Of a stretch of 64,000 bases of DNA, positions 15,032 to 24,123 are shown piece by piece. The translations under genes were made by a program, and so were the position numbers. Numbering within the stretch: the first letter of the stretch is position 1; each line of letters opens with the position of its first letter. The DNA lies in the NCBI RefSeq assembly GCF_003259365.1, contig NZ_QLLY01000009.1:1-64000 (forward strand), given 5' to 3'. The stretch is from Streptomyces sp. PsTaAH-137. GTDB taxonomy: Bacteria; Actinomycetota; Actinomycetes; Streptomycetales; Streptomycetaceae. The notes under the pieces were generated by a model. That model saw nothing but the letters and a program-made list of their open reading frames with translations. It ran no database searches and had not been told where the DNA came from.

Positions 15032-16114
15032 ATGCCACCCACCGCACCCACCCGTCCCCGCGGCCCCCGCCTGCACCGGGCCGCCACCGACCGGCCCTAC
15101 TTCAGCGCCGACGGAGAGTCCTACCTCGCACAGACCACCCTGCGGGAACTCGACAAGACCCGCCCGTTGCGGGTGCTCTCCGCCGAGCAGTTCGCCCACT
15201 GGCAGACGTACGGCTACGTCATCGTCCGCGAAGCGATCCCGGCCGCCTCCGCCCGCCGACTGCTGGACTTCACCTGGGAGTTCCAGGGGCTCGACCCCGA
15301 CCGGCCGCAGACGTGGTTCGAGGACCGGCCCTGGCGCTCGCAGCTCGACCGGCAGCTGCACATCTACGGCTTCGTGGAGGCGTACCACCACCAACTGCTC
15401 TGGGACAGCCGCCAGAACAGCCGGGTGTACGACGCCTTCGTCGACGTGTGGGACAGCGAGGAACTCTGGGTCACCCTCGACCGGCTGAACCTCAACCCGC
15501 CCAACCGCGGCAACCGCGACCGAGCCCTGATCGACCCCACCGACCGCGGTTTCGACATCGAGCTGCACTGGGACATCGACACCACCCTCGGCGTCCCTCC
15601 CCAGCGGGTCCAGGGCATCATCGCCCTCAACGACACCACCCCCGAGACCGGCGGCTTCCAGTGCTGCCCCGAACTCTTCCGCCGGTTCGACCGGTGGGCG
15701 CCGCTCCAGCCGGCGGACCGCGACCCGCTGCGTCCCGAGGCCGACCGCGAGGAGTTCCCCGTCGTCCGGCCCGATCTGCACCCGGGCGACCTGCTCATCT
15801 GGAACGGTCTGCTCGCGCACGGAGTGGCCCGCAACACCTCGGAGAACGGGGTGCGAGCCGTGCAGTACCTCTCGATGATGCCCGCGCTGGAGGAACACGC
15901 CCGGCTGCGCACGTCGCGGGTCGAGTCCTGGCGCCACCTGCGCACCCCGCGCTGGAACCGCACCCTCGTCGGCGATCCCGTCCGCCACGAGTCCAAGCGC
16001 TACCCCACGGCCGACCTCGACGACCTCGGAAGCCGCCTGCTCGGGCTCACCTCCTGGCACGAACCGGCCCCCACCGCGAACGCCGAGGAGCCCGCGTGCG
16101 CCGCGTCTGCCTGA
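15032..16114 (+). CDS. Phytanoyl-CoA dioxygenase-family Fe(II)/2OG hydroxylase
   Basis: Enzyme of 360 aa. The iron-binding facial triad is visible as H179-W-D181 (ELHWDID) and distal H263 (LLAHGVARN), with R275 placed to bind 2-oxoglutarate. Family members include hydroxylases and halogenases that act on amino acids held on carrier proteins. Because Asp is present where halogenases have Gly or Ala, hydroxylation is predicted. The ATG at 15032 has GAAGGA five bases upstream. Its last codons overlap the next gene by 19 bases. First gene of the plus-strand arm, divergent from the ligase-carrier operon. Confidence 0.85.
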   Translation: MPPTAPTRPRGPRLHRAATDRPYFSADGESYLAQTTLRELDKTRPLRVLSAEQFAHWQTYGYVIVREAIPAASARRLLDFTWEFQGLDPDRPQTWFEDRPWRSQLDRQLHIYGFVEAYHHQLLWDSRQNSRVYDAFVDVWDSEELWVTLDRLNLNPPNRGNRDRALIDPTDRGFDIELHWDIDTTLGVPPQRVQGIIALNDTTPETGGFQCCPELFRRFDRWAPLQPADRDPLRPEADREEFPVVRPDLHPGDLLIWNGLLAHGVARNTSENGVRAVQYLSMMPALEEHARLRTSRVESWRHLRTPRWNRTLVGDPVRHESKRYPTADLDDLGSRLLGLTSWHEPAPTANAEEPACAASA

Positions 16115-17406
16115 CCCTCCCGACCGACCGGCCTTGCGTCCCCGCCCTCGGCGACGTGGTCCGCGAAGCCGCCCACGGAGCCCGCGCGTTCGGCGTCGAG
16201 GTCCACGTCCTCGTACTGGACTCGGCACCCGCCGCCGCACAGGCGGAACACCGCGCGGCGATCGGGAGGCTGGCCCCCGCACCGGGCGTCGTCGTGCATC
16301 ACTTCGACGAGGAGGAGCAGCGCCGGCTCCTCCGCGACCTCGCCACTGCCGCCGCGCCCGGCCCGGCCGACCGGCTCCTCGACCTGCTGCTGCCCGACGC
16401 CGTCTCCTACGGCGCCTGCACCGACCGGGCGTTCCTGATCGCGGAAGCCCTCGGCTGCGCCTCGGTGCACCGCCGGGACTCCGACAGCGGCTACCAGGAA
16501 CACGCCGGCGAGACCGTCCACCCGATCCACCAGGAACTCGCCTTCCTCGACACCACGGCGTCCGACGCCGCCGCCCGCGTGTCGGCCCGCAGGCTCCGCC
16601 CCGACGCGCAGAACCGTCAAGTGGTCCTGGTGGGCGGGTCGTTCATCGGTGACATGTCCGTCGACCTCGACGCGATCCGACGGCTCGACCCGGCAGCGTA
16701 CGAGCGTGTCATCGCCCTCACCGTGCCCGACGACTATCCCGCGCTGTGGCGCTCCACCCTCGTCGCGGACTCCTTCCGCGGCGGCGGCACGACACCGTTC
16801 ACCGGCGACCGCACCACCCTCACCAGCGTCCCGCCCACCCGTGTCGACATGTGCAACATCGCCCTGTCCCGAGCGGTGTACGCGCGCGTGCCCCTGCCCC
16901 CGGCGACGGACACCGTCGGCAGCGACTACTTCCTGCTGCACGTGGTGCACGCCGCCGGGCTCCCCGGCGTCCAGCACAACCGGCACATCGTCAACCACCA
17001 CACCCCGGACCGCCGTACCGACCCGGCCTTCCTCGCCTACCAGACCAGGCTCGCCAAGTACTTCCTGGCCGTGCCCCGGCTCCACGAGATCCACACCGCT
17101 CTCGGGGCCACCGGGACCGGCCTGCTCGACGGCGACGGCCTCCTGCGCACCGCCGCCGTCGCCGACCCGGTCCGCCGCAGCGCGGCCGACGCACGCCCCG
17201 GCGACGCCCACCGCCTGGACGTCCTCGACTCCGTGTACCGGGGGCTCGGGGGCCGCTGGGCCGAAGCCGCCGACCTGCTGGCGACACGCAGGAACCAGCT
17301 CCTCGCCGAGGCCCGGGCCGACATGGCGGACTTCGCGTTCCTCCTCGACGCGTGGCCCGCCCTCATCGACGCGGCCCGCACCCGAGGGCTGGTGAGCGCG
17401 CGATGA
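16096..17406 (+). CDS. Uncharacterised protein, possibly DUF6271 family
   Basis: Product of 436 aa starting MRRVCLTLPTDRPCVPALGD. I cannot assign a reaction. The N-terminal ~60 residues alternate hydrophobic strands and helices (VEVHVLVLDS, GVVVHHFDEEEQRRLL), like the Rossmann-type beginning of glycosyltransferases. The middle contains RAFLIAEALGCASVHRRDSDS, GGSFIGDMSVDLDAI and DTVGSDYFLLHVVH, with acidic clusters that could bind metal or a nucleotide sugar. From memory the opening resembles the DUF6271 family, but this is uncertain. The GTG start has GAGGAG five bases upstream and overlaps the hydroxylase gene; its stop overlaps the condensation gene (ATGA). Tight coupling implies a step in the same pathway. 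Confidence 0.65.
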   Translation: MRRVCLTLPTDRPCVPALGDVVREAAHGARAFGVEVHVLVLDSAPAAAQAEHRAAIGRLAPAPGVVVHHFDEEEQRRLLRDLATAAAPGPADRLLDLLLPDAVSYGACTDRAFLIAEALGCASVHRRDSDSGYQEHAGETVHPIHQELAFLDTTASDAAARVSARRLRPDAQNRQVVLVGGSFIGDMSVDLDAIRRLDPAAYERVIALTVPDDYPALWRSTLVADSFRGGGTTPFTGDRTTLTSVPPTRVDMCNIALSRAVYARVPLPPATDTVGSDYFLLHVVHAAGLPGVQHNRHIVNHHTPDRRTDPAFLAYQTRLAKYFLAVPRLHEIHTALGATGTGLLDGDGLLRTAAVADPVRRSAADARPGDAHRLDVLDSVYRGLGGRWAEAADLLATRRNQLLAEARADMADFAFLLDAWPALIDAARTRGLVSAR

Positions 17407-19181
17407 CGGACACCCGGGCGGAGCCCGTGCCGTGGACCGAGCAGACGCACACCGTCCACTACGCCGGCGGAGTCGCCCGGAGCGGCCCGCTCGCCGTCGG
17501 ACAGACCAACATGATCCGCTGCATCCTGCGCGACGACCCCGTACAGATCAACATTCACGACGTGTGGCCCGCACCCGAGCACACCTCCGTCGAACGCGCC
17601 GTCGACGCACTGCGCGTCCTCGTGGAACGCCACGAGGCGCTGCGCACGACCTTTCCGCACCGGCACGGTGAGCTGCCCGTCGAGCAACGGGTCGCCGCCG
17701 ACGGGACGTTCCACGTCACCGAGCGCGCACACCGCTCCCTCCCCGGCGAACAGGCTCCCCGCCACGCCGAGTCCGTGGCCCGGGCGTCCCGCCACGGCCG
17801 CTTCCGGCTCGACCGCGACTTCCCGCTGCGGATCACCCTGCTCACCCGCGACGGCACCGTCACCCAGGTCGCCCTGGCCGCCAGTCACGCCGCCACCGAC
17901 GGCACCGCGCTCGCGATCCTGCACGACGAATGGCGCGCCCTCGTGACCGGCGACGCCCTTCCCGCCCCCGACGCCCTCGCCCCGCTCGACCTCGCCGCCG
18001 AGGAGACCTCGCCGGCCGGCCGGCGCAAGAGCGAGGCGTCCCTGCGCTACTGGGAACGGGTCCTGCGCACCGCGCCCCAGGCCATGTTCGCCGAACCCCG
18101 GCTGCGCTCCGGCGACCACGACACCGCCCAGCTGTCCCTGCGGTCGGCACGGGCCGCCCGGGCCCTGCGCGCGGTCACGGCCCGCACCGGAAGCCCCGCC
18201 CCCACCGTCCTGCTCGCGGCGTGGTGCACCCTCGCCGCGCACCGGGCGGGCCAGCGCACCTGCGTCGCGGCGGCACCCACCTCGAACCGGAACCGGTCCG
18301 GGCTCGCCCGCAGCGTCAACACCCTCTCCCAGGACGCCCTGCTCAGCCTCGACATGAGCGGACCCACCTTCGACACGGTGCTCCGCAGGACGTGGGGCGC
18401 GGCCCTCGACGCCTACCGGCACAGCAGGTTCGACTCCGTCCGGCTCTGGAACATGATCGACTCGGTCACCCGCGAACGCGGCAGCCGCTTCGCCCGCGAC
18501 GTCGTGTTCAACGACGTGAGCAGCGTGCCCGCGACCTCCGTCGGCACGGCAGCCCCCGACGGGGACGACGAGCCCCGCGAACTCTCCCTGACCTGGGGCC
18601 CGGAGCAGCAACTGCCCACCCGCCTGCTCACCTTCGTGCACGCGGTCGAGCCCGAGCTGCGGCTGTCGCTGTGGGCCGATCCCGCTCTCTTCACCCGCGC
18701 GGAGACGGAGGACCAGCTGACCGGACTCGTCCGGCTGCTGGAGGCCGCAGCCCACGCGGACGTGCCGCTCGACCGGCTCACCGCCGTCACCGGAGTGCGC
18801 CCGGCGACCCGCGACGCGGACTGGTACCGGGTCGACGGCTGCTGGATCTCCCGCACCGCCGTCGAACGGGCCGTGAGCGACGCTGCGGGCCGCCTCCCCG
18901 CCCACGCCGGCGTCACCCACGACCCGGCCGGCACCGGGCCGGACGAGGACGCCCACGTCCTGACCGCCTTCGTCGTGGCGCCGCCGGACGGCCCCGCCCC
19001 GACCCCGCACGGCATCCACACCGCGCTGATGACCCAGGTCGCCCACCGGTCCGAACTCCTCGCGCCGAGCCGCTACGTGATCGTCCGCGACGCCCCGCAC
19101 GACCCCACCGACACCGCGGCGTGGCACCGGCTGCCCGTCCTCGACGAAGGGAACGGCCGCGCACCGGCCGATGCGACATGA
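17403..19181 (+). CDS. Stand-alone NRPS condensation-domain enzyme
   Basis: Protein of 592 aa. Residues ~25-460 form a condensation domain: NMIRCIL near the start, LVERHEALRTTFP, and the active-site loop SHAATDG (H162...D166, G167). This is the HHxxxDG motif with the non-catalytic first His replaced by Ser. Later come the WxxxL-type helices and VVFNDVSS. The last ~110 residues (ISRTAVERAV, then HVLTAFVVAP...RYVIVRD) look like the small C-terminal subdomain of adenylation enzymes, but without the catalytic Lys, and no large adenylation core is present. It probably uses the aminoacyl-carrier protein as donor to make an amide or ester. Confidence 0.8.
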   Translation: MTDTRAEPVPWTEQTHTVHYAGGVARSGPLAVGQTNMIRCILRDDPVQINIHDVWPAPEHTSVERAVDALRVLVERHEALRTTFPHRHGELPVEQRVAADGTFHVTERAHRSLPGEQAPRHAESVARASRHGRFRLDRDFPLRITLLTRDGTVTQVALAASHAATDGTALAILHDEWRALVTGDALPAPDALAPLDLAAEETSPAGRRKSEASLRYWERVLRTAPQAMFAEPRLRSGDHDTAQLSLRSARAARALRAVTARTGSPAPTVLLAAWCTLAAHRAGQRTCVAAAPTSNRNRSGLARSVNTLSQDALLSLDMSGPTFDTVLRRTWGAALDAYRHSRFDSVRLWNMIDSVTRERGSRFARDVVFNDVSSVPATSVGTAAPDGDDEPRELSLTWGPEQQLPTRLLTFVHAVEPELRLSLWADPALFTRAETEDQLTGLVRLLEAAAHADVPLDRLTAVTGVRPATRDADWYRVDGCWISRTAVERAVSDAAGRLPAHAGVTHDPAGTGPDEDAHVLTAFVVAPPDGPAPTPHGIHTALMTQVAHRSELLAPSRYVIVRDAPHDPTDTAAWHRLPVLDEGNGRAPADAT

Positions 19182-20443
19182 CCACCGACGAGGCACCCGC
19201 CCTGCCCAGCCCCTGGCGCTCGGCCCCCTTCCGCCTGTTCTTCACCGCGCGCAGCGCCTCCCTGCTGGCCGACGGCATGCTGATGGTCTCCCTGACCACA
19301 GCGGTGCTCGCCACCGGCTTCGGCCCCTCGGGCGTCGGCTACGCGCTGGCCGCGTGGATGGCCCCCATCGTCCTGCTCGTCCTGGTCGGCGGGGTGCTGG
19401 CCGACCGCTTCTCCCCGCAGACGACGATGGTCGCCGCCGACCTGCTGCGCATGGTCGCCATGCTGCTCATGGCCGCACTCCTCGCGTTCGGCAGCCCGCG
19501 GCTCTGGCAGATCATGACCCTCATGGCGCTCAGCGGAGCCGCGACCGCCCTGTTCCAGCCGGGCCTGGCCGGGCTCGTGCCGCAGGTCGCGAAGGACATC
19601 CAGCGGGCCAACGCCCTGCTGCGGGTGTCCGAGGCGATGAGCGCCCTCCTCGGCCCCGGACTCGCCGGGCTGCTCGTCGCGTACTGGGACGTCGCCGGCT
19701 CGTACACGGTGATCGCCGCCGCCTACGCGCTGAGCGCCCTCGGCCTGCTCCCGCTGCGCCGGCTCGCCACCTCGCGGGACGAGGAGACCGCTCCCATCTG
19801 GACCCGGCTGGCCGTCGGCTGGCGGGAGTTCCGCTCCCGCGACTGGCTGTGGAGCGTCATCCTCATCTGGTCGGTGTTCGGACTGTTCGTGTTCGGCCCC
19901 GCACTGCCGCTGGGCGCCGCGCTCATCACGGAACAGCACGGCGCGAACGGATACGGGTGGATCGCCTCCGCGGACGGCGCGGGCACCATCATCGGCGGCC
20001 TCCTCGGCATGCGGGTCCGGCCGCGCAGGCCGGTCGTGGCCGGGGCGCTGTGGATGCTGATGTTCGCGCTCAACCCACTCGCCCCCGCGCTGGGCTGGTC
20101 GTTCACGGCGACAGCGGCCGCCCATGTGCTCGGCGGATGCGGATTCGCCTTCTGGGGCGTGATGTGGGCGACGAGCATCCAGACGCACATCCCGGTCGCC
20201 GTCCTCAGCCGTGTCTCCGCCTACGACGTGGCGGGCTCCATCATGGTCATCCCCCTGGGCCGGGCCCTGTCGGGACCGGCCGCCGAGGCGTTCGGCGCCG
20301 CGCACGTCCTGGAGTTCTCGGCCGCGGTCGCCGTCGTCCTCCTCCTCACCATGACGGCCGTCCCCGCGGTCCGCCGACTGACCCGCGACCCCCGCACGGC
20401 CGTCCCGGAGTCCCCGGCACACCTCGCTCCGGCCGACGGGTAG
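19178..20443 (+). CDS. MFS exporter (EntS/MFS_3-like)
   Basis: Membrane transporter of 421 aa with about twelve hydrophobic segments. The N-terminus FRLFFTARSASLLADGMLMV and the loop GVLADRFSPQTTMVAADLLR are typical of the MFS_3 group, which includes the enterobactin exporter EntS. VAKDIQRANALLRVSEAMSALLGPGLAG is another group feature. The ATG overlaps the stop of the condensation gene (ATGA). As the terminal gene of this operon it most likely exports the final product or provides self-protection. Confidence 0.9.
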   Translation: MTTDEAPALPSPWRSAPFRLFFTARSASLLADGMLMVSLTTAVLATGFGPSGVGYALAAWMAPIVLLVLVGGVLADRFSPQTTMVAADLLRMVAMLLMAALLAFGSPRLWQIMTLMALSGAATALFQPGLAGLVPQVAKDIQRANALLRVSEAMSALLGPGLAGLLVAYWDVAGSYTVIAAAYALSALGLLPLRRLATSRDEETAPIWTRLAVGWREFRSRDWLWSVILIWSVFGLFVFGPALPLGAALITEQHGANGYGWIASADGAGTIIGGLLGMRVRPRRPVVAGALWMLMFALNPLAPALGWSFTATAAAHVLGGCGFAFWGVMWATSIQTHIPVAVLSRVSAYDVAGSIMVIPLGRALSGPAAEAFGAAHVLEFSAAVAVVLLLTMTAVPAVRRLTRDPRTAVPESPAHLAPADG

Positions 20444-20591
20444 GGCGGCCGGAGACCGTCCCCCGTGCGGACGGCCGGACAATCACACGGCGAACACAGG
20501 AACTACAAACGCGCTGAGCGGGCATACGGCGCTTCTGAGCAGCGATCGCGAGATCCCTCCGATCCGTCAGAACAACCCCTGGGGGAGCCCG

Positions 20592-22277
20592 ATGCCCGCC
20601 GTCATACCGGACCGACCGGCCGACAGAGCAAGACCCGTACGCCGTGGCCCCGAGCCCGCGCCGCGGGCCGCCGCGCGGATCGCCGTGCTGGCGGCCGTGC
20701 AGACGGCGCTGATGATCGGGCTCGGGCTGCTGATCACGGGACCGGCCCATGCGCTGTGGCCCCTCGCGCACGAGGACGCCGTGGACGAGGGACTGGAAGG
20801 CGTACGCACGTCGGCCCTCACCGCCGTCTCCTCCGTCGCGTCCGAGGCCGGGAACACCCTCACCGTCATCATCGGCACGGTGGTGGCCTGTCTGGCACTC
20901 GTGCTGATCCCGCACCGGCGGCGCTGGCGCGAGGCGCTCTTCCTGGCCACCGGTGTGGCCCTTCAGGCGCTGGTGTTCCTGCTGATCACCCTCGCCGTCG
21001 ACCGGCGCCGGCCCGACGTCGAAAGGCTCGACGACTCGCCACCCACCTCCAGTTACACCTCCGGGCACACGGGGGCGGCCACCGCGCTGTACGCCGGTCT
21101 CGCCGTCCTCGCGTTCTCGCGGATCCGGGGCCCCTGGCGCAAGATCCTCGGCGGCGTCCTGCTGCTGATCCCGGTGCTGGTGGCCGCCGCGCGGCTGTAC
21201 CGCGGCATGCACCACCCGACCGACGTCCTGGGCGGCATGCTCAACGGAACCCTGTCGCTGCTGATCGTCGGCAGCGCGGTCCTCACCCGCGACACGACCC
21301 CGGCGCCGGACGACTCGTCGGACACGCCCGCCCCGGCCGGCGGCGGACAGCGGAGCGCGGCGGCCGTGGTCGTGTACAACCCGTTGTCCGCGAACGCGGC
21401 CACCCTCGACACCGTACGAGGCGTCCTGGCGAGGCACGGCCACCCCGACGCCCGCCTCGTCGCGACCACGGCCGACGACCCCGGGTACGGCCAGTGCGTC
21501 GACGCCCGGGACCAGGGAGCCTCCCTCGTCGTGGTCTGCGGCGGCGACGGCACCGTGCAGGCCGCGGCCGACGCCCTCGCGGACAGCGACGTACGCCTCG
21601 CCATCGTCCCCTGCGGCACCGGCAATCTGCTCGCCCGCAACCTCGAACTGCCGCTGAACCCCGAGAAGGCCCTGGACAGCGCGCTCTCCGGCACGGCACA
21701 CCGGCTCGACCTGGGCCGCGTCGACGGTGACGGGCTTCCCGCCACGCACTTCGCCGCCATGTCCGGCGCGGGACTCGACGCGGCCGTCATGGACGCCACC
21801 GGCGACCGCGCCAAGGCGGTCATCGGCTGGTTCGCCTACGCACTGGCCGTCCTCCGGAAGGCACGCGCCCCGCGCACGGAACTGACGCTCAGTCTGGACG
21901 GGGAACCACCCCTGCGCCGCAGTGCCCGCATGGTCGTGGTCGCCAACGTCGGCACCCTCCAGGGCGGCGTCCACCTCGTCCCCGGCGCCCGCCCCGACGA
22001 CGGACGACTCGACCTGCTGATCCTCGACCCGCACGGGCTCCGGGACTGGCTGCGCGCCCTGACCACCCTCGCCCGCACGGCCCCGCGCCAGGGGCGCGGC
22101 ACCACGGCTCCCGCCGCCGGTCCGGTCGAGTACTTCACCTTCCGGCGGGCCGCCGTCGAGTTCGACGCGCCGCAACCGCGCGAGATCGACGGCGACCCCG
22201 TCGCCCCCGGACGCCTCCTGCGGGCCGAGGCCCGCCCCGGGGCGCTCACCGTGATGCTCCCGAACGGAGGCAACTGA
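20592..22277 (+). CDS. PAP2 phosphatase-diacylglycerol kinase fusion
   Basis: Membrane protein of 561 aa joining two opposing lipid activities. Residues ~30-230 are a PAP2 phosphatase with membrane helices and the motifs RRRP, SSYTSGHTGAA and ARLYRGMHHPTDVLGG. After a Pro/Asp-rich linker, residues ~260-555 form a diacylglycerol/sphingosine kinase domain with VVYNPLSANA, VVCGGDGTVQAA (GGDGT nucleotide loop) and PCGTGNLLARNL. It could interconvert phosphatidate and diacylglycerol or act on polyprenyl phosphates. It is the first gene of a five-gene lipid operon; the next start follows one base after its stop. A 148-base leader separates it from the MFS gene. Confidence 0.9.
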   Translation: MPAVIPDRPADRARPVRRGPEPAPRAAARIAVLAAVQTALMIGLGLLITGPAHALWPLAHEDAVDEGLEGVRTSALTAVSSVASEAGNTLTVIIGTVVACLALVLIPHRRRWREALFLATGVALQALVFLLITLAVDRRRPDVERLDDSPPTSSYTSGHTGAATALYAGLAVLAFSRIRGPWRKILGGVLLLIPVLVAAARLYRGMHHPTDVLGGMLNGTLSLLIVGSAVLTRDTTPAPDDSSDTPAPAGGGQRSAAAVVVYNPLSANAATLDTVRGVLARHGHPDARLVATTADDPGYGQCVDARDQGASLVVVCGGDGTVQAAADALADSDVRLAIVPCGTGNLLARNLELPLNPEKALDSALSGTAHRLDLGRVDGDGLPATHFAAMSGAGLDAAVMDATGDRAKAVIGWFAYALAVLRKARAPRTELTLSLDGEPPLRRSARMVVVANVGTLQGGVHLVPGARPDDGRLDLLILDPHGLRDWLRALTTLARTAPRQGRGTTAPAAGPVEYFTFRRAAVEFDAPQPREIDGDPVAPGRLLRAEARPGALTVMLPNGGN

Positions 22278-22278
22278 C

Positions 22279-23232
22279 GTGGGAACCGCGACCCGCGTGC
22301 CGACGACGCGCGACATGATCGGCGACGAACTCTCCGGCGACGAGGCGCTCGTCACGCTCCGCCGCTACGGCCGCTGGCCGCTGCTGCGCGACGCGTTCAT
22401 GCGCTTCCGCTACGCCGACGGGTTCAGCCACTCCCGCGCGCTCGCCCTGCAGACCGTCCTGTCGGTCGTACCTCTGTCGATCGCCTTCGTCGGGCTCTCC
22501 ACGGCCGTGCACACCGAGAGCATCGGACAGATGGCCGAACTCGCCATCCACCGCATCTCGCAGGGCCCCAGCGCCGAGGTCGTCGAGGACGCGCTCGACC
22601 GCAGCCGCCGCCACGCAGGCGACGGCAACCAGCTCGCTCTCTGGTTCGGCCTGCTCTTCTCCCTGGTCAACGTCACCACGGCCATGTGCCAGGTGGAGCG
22701 GGGCGCCAACCGCATCTACGGCTGCGAGCGCGACCGGCCGTTCGCGCAGAAGTACACCCGCGGCCTGCTCATGGCACTGACCGCGGGGGTGCCGCTCGGC
22801 CTCGGATTCGTCATGGCGGTGGCGGGCGACGACCTCTTCGCGGCGGCGGCCACCGTCTACCACCTCGGCGACACCGCCTCCACGGCCTGGAACCTGCTCC
22901 GCTGGCCCCTCGGCCTGCTCCTGGCCCTGCTCTCCGCCAGCGTCATCTTCCGAGGCGCACCGCGCCGCTCCCAACCCGGGTACACCTGGCTGGCCTTCGG
23001 CGCCGCCGTCTACCTGGTCCTGTGGTCCGCGCTGACCTTCGCCCTGAGCATGTACCTGAACCTCAGCGGCTCCTTCGACACCGTCTACGGCCCGCTCAGC
23101 GCCTTCATGTCCCTGCTGCTCTGGGCCTACCTCACCTCGATCGCCCTGTTCCTCGGGCTGTCCTTCGCCGCTCAACTGGAAGCCGTACGAGGACAGCGGC
23201 CCGACCCGATCCAACCCGACCCGGGAGTCTGA
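22279..23232 (+). CDS. YihY/virulence factor BrkB-family membrane protein
   Basis: Integral membrane protein of 317 aa with the YihY/BrkB pattern: GFSHSRALALQTVLSVVPLSIAF at the first helix, a conserved FSLVNVTTAMCQVERGANRIY, and four more helices ending LLLWAYLTSIALFLGLSFAAQLEAVR. The family's function is still debated; suggestions include lipid or small-molecule transport. The GTG start has GGAGG eight bases upstream, inside the end of the preceding gene, so the two are coupled. Confidence 0.88.
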   Translation: MGTATRVPTTRDMIGDELSGDEALVTLRRYGRWPLLRDAFMRFRYADGFSHSRALALQTVLSVVPLSIAFVGLSTAVHTESIGQMAELAIHRISQGPSAEVVEDALDRSRRHAGDGNQLALWFGLLFSLVNVTTAMCQVERGANRIYGCERDRPFAQKYTRGLLMALTAGVPLGLGFVMAVAGDDLFAAAATVYHLGDTASTAWNLLRWPLGLLLALLSASVIFRGAPRRSQPGYTWLAFGAAVYLVLWSALTFALSMYLNLSGSFDTVYGPLSAFMSLLLWAYLTSIALFLGLSFAAQLEAVRGQRPDPIQPDPGV

Positions 23233-23235
23233 ACC

Positions 23236-24024
23236 ATGGTGGTGCGCGCCGGCGCCCGTCGTCTCCAAGAACACCGTCGCCGAATCGCCGACCGTCGCTT
23301 CGCCCTGCGTCTGGCGGGTGCGGCGGCCGTCGCCGCGCTCGCGACCGCGCCGTTCGCCCTGCTGGTCGTGCTCGTCGAGAGGCAGTGGACGCCGCTGCAC
23401 CGGATCGACGAGAACGCCGCCTGGCGCCTGCACTCCCTCGCGACGGACCACCCGGCGTGGACCCGGACCCTGCGCGTGATGTCCGACTGGGTCTGGGATC
23501 CGCTGACACTGCGCTGCGCGGTGCTGGCCGTCACGGTGTGGCTCCTGTACCGGCGCGCGTGGCGGCTCGCCGCCTGGTCGGCGACGACCGCGGTGACCGG
23601 CGGCCTGATCGGACTCTGGGCCAAACTCCTGGTCGAACGCGCCCGGCCGTCGCTGAGCGATCCGGTGGCCCACGCCCCCGGCTACTCGTTCCCCTCCGGC
23701 CACGCGATGACCGCGGCCACCTCGTGCGCCATCCTCCTGCTGATCGCCCTCTCCCTCGTCCCGCGACGCGGGCGGCCGGTGTGCTGGGCGCTCGCCGTCG
23801 TCTCGGTCGTGGGCGTCGGATTCACCCGGGTCGCCCTGGGAGTCCACTGGTTCAGCGACGTCGTGGGCGGCTGGCTCCTGGGCGCCGCCGTCGTCACCCT
23901 CACCACCTGGGCGTTCGAGGCATGGCGGACGGACGCCGGCCTGCGCCGGACACCTCCGTCGCAGGGCCTGGAGCCCGAACTGCGCACGGAGCGACCGGAG
24001 GAACCGGAGACCCGGGCCGCCTGA
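23236..24024 (+). CDS. PAP2-superfamily lipid phosphatase
   Basis: Membrane phosphatase of 262 aa with the three PAP2 motifs: KLLVERARP, YSFPSGHAMTA and TRVALGVHWFSDVVGG, containing the catalytic His residues. About five to six membrane helices are visible. Likely substrates are phosphatidate, phosphatidylglycerol phosphate or undecaprenyl diphosphate. It is three bases after the YihY gene and in the same operon as another PAP2 domain, so two lipid phosphatases are co-expressed. The tail is hydrophilic and Glu-rich. Confidence 0.88.
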   Translation: MVVRAGARRLQEHRRRIADRRFALRLAGAAAVAALATAPFALLVVLVERQWTPLHRIDENAAWRLHSLATDHPAWTRTLRVMSDWVWDPLTLRCAVLAVTVWLLYRRAWRLAAWSATTAVTGGLIGLWAKLLVERARPSLSDPVAHAPGYSFPSGHAMTAATSCAILLLIALSLVPRRGRPVCWALAVVSVVGVGFTRVALGVHWFSDVVGGWLLGAAVVTLTTWAFEAWRTDAGLRRTPPSQGLEPELRTERPEEPETRAA

Positions 24025-24123
24025 GTACGCGTACTCAGACCGCCTGCGTCGCAGCGCCCTCCCGGGACGCGGGCCCGCTCCCGAGGATGGGACGGACCCG
24101 CCCCCGCTCGGAAAGAGATCCTC

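Noticed and set aside
20444..20591. ECF sigma promoter (GGAAC near 20496) for the lipid operon
   Set aside because: No matching -10 element lies at the proper spacing.
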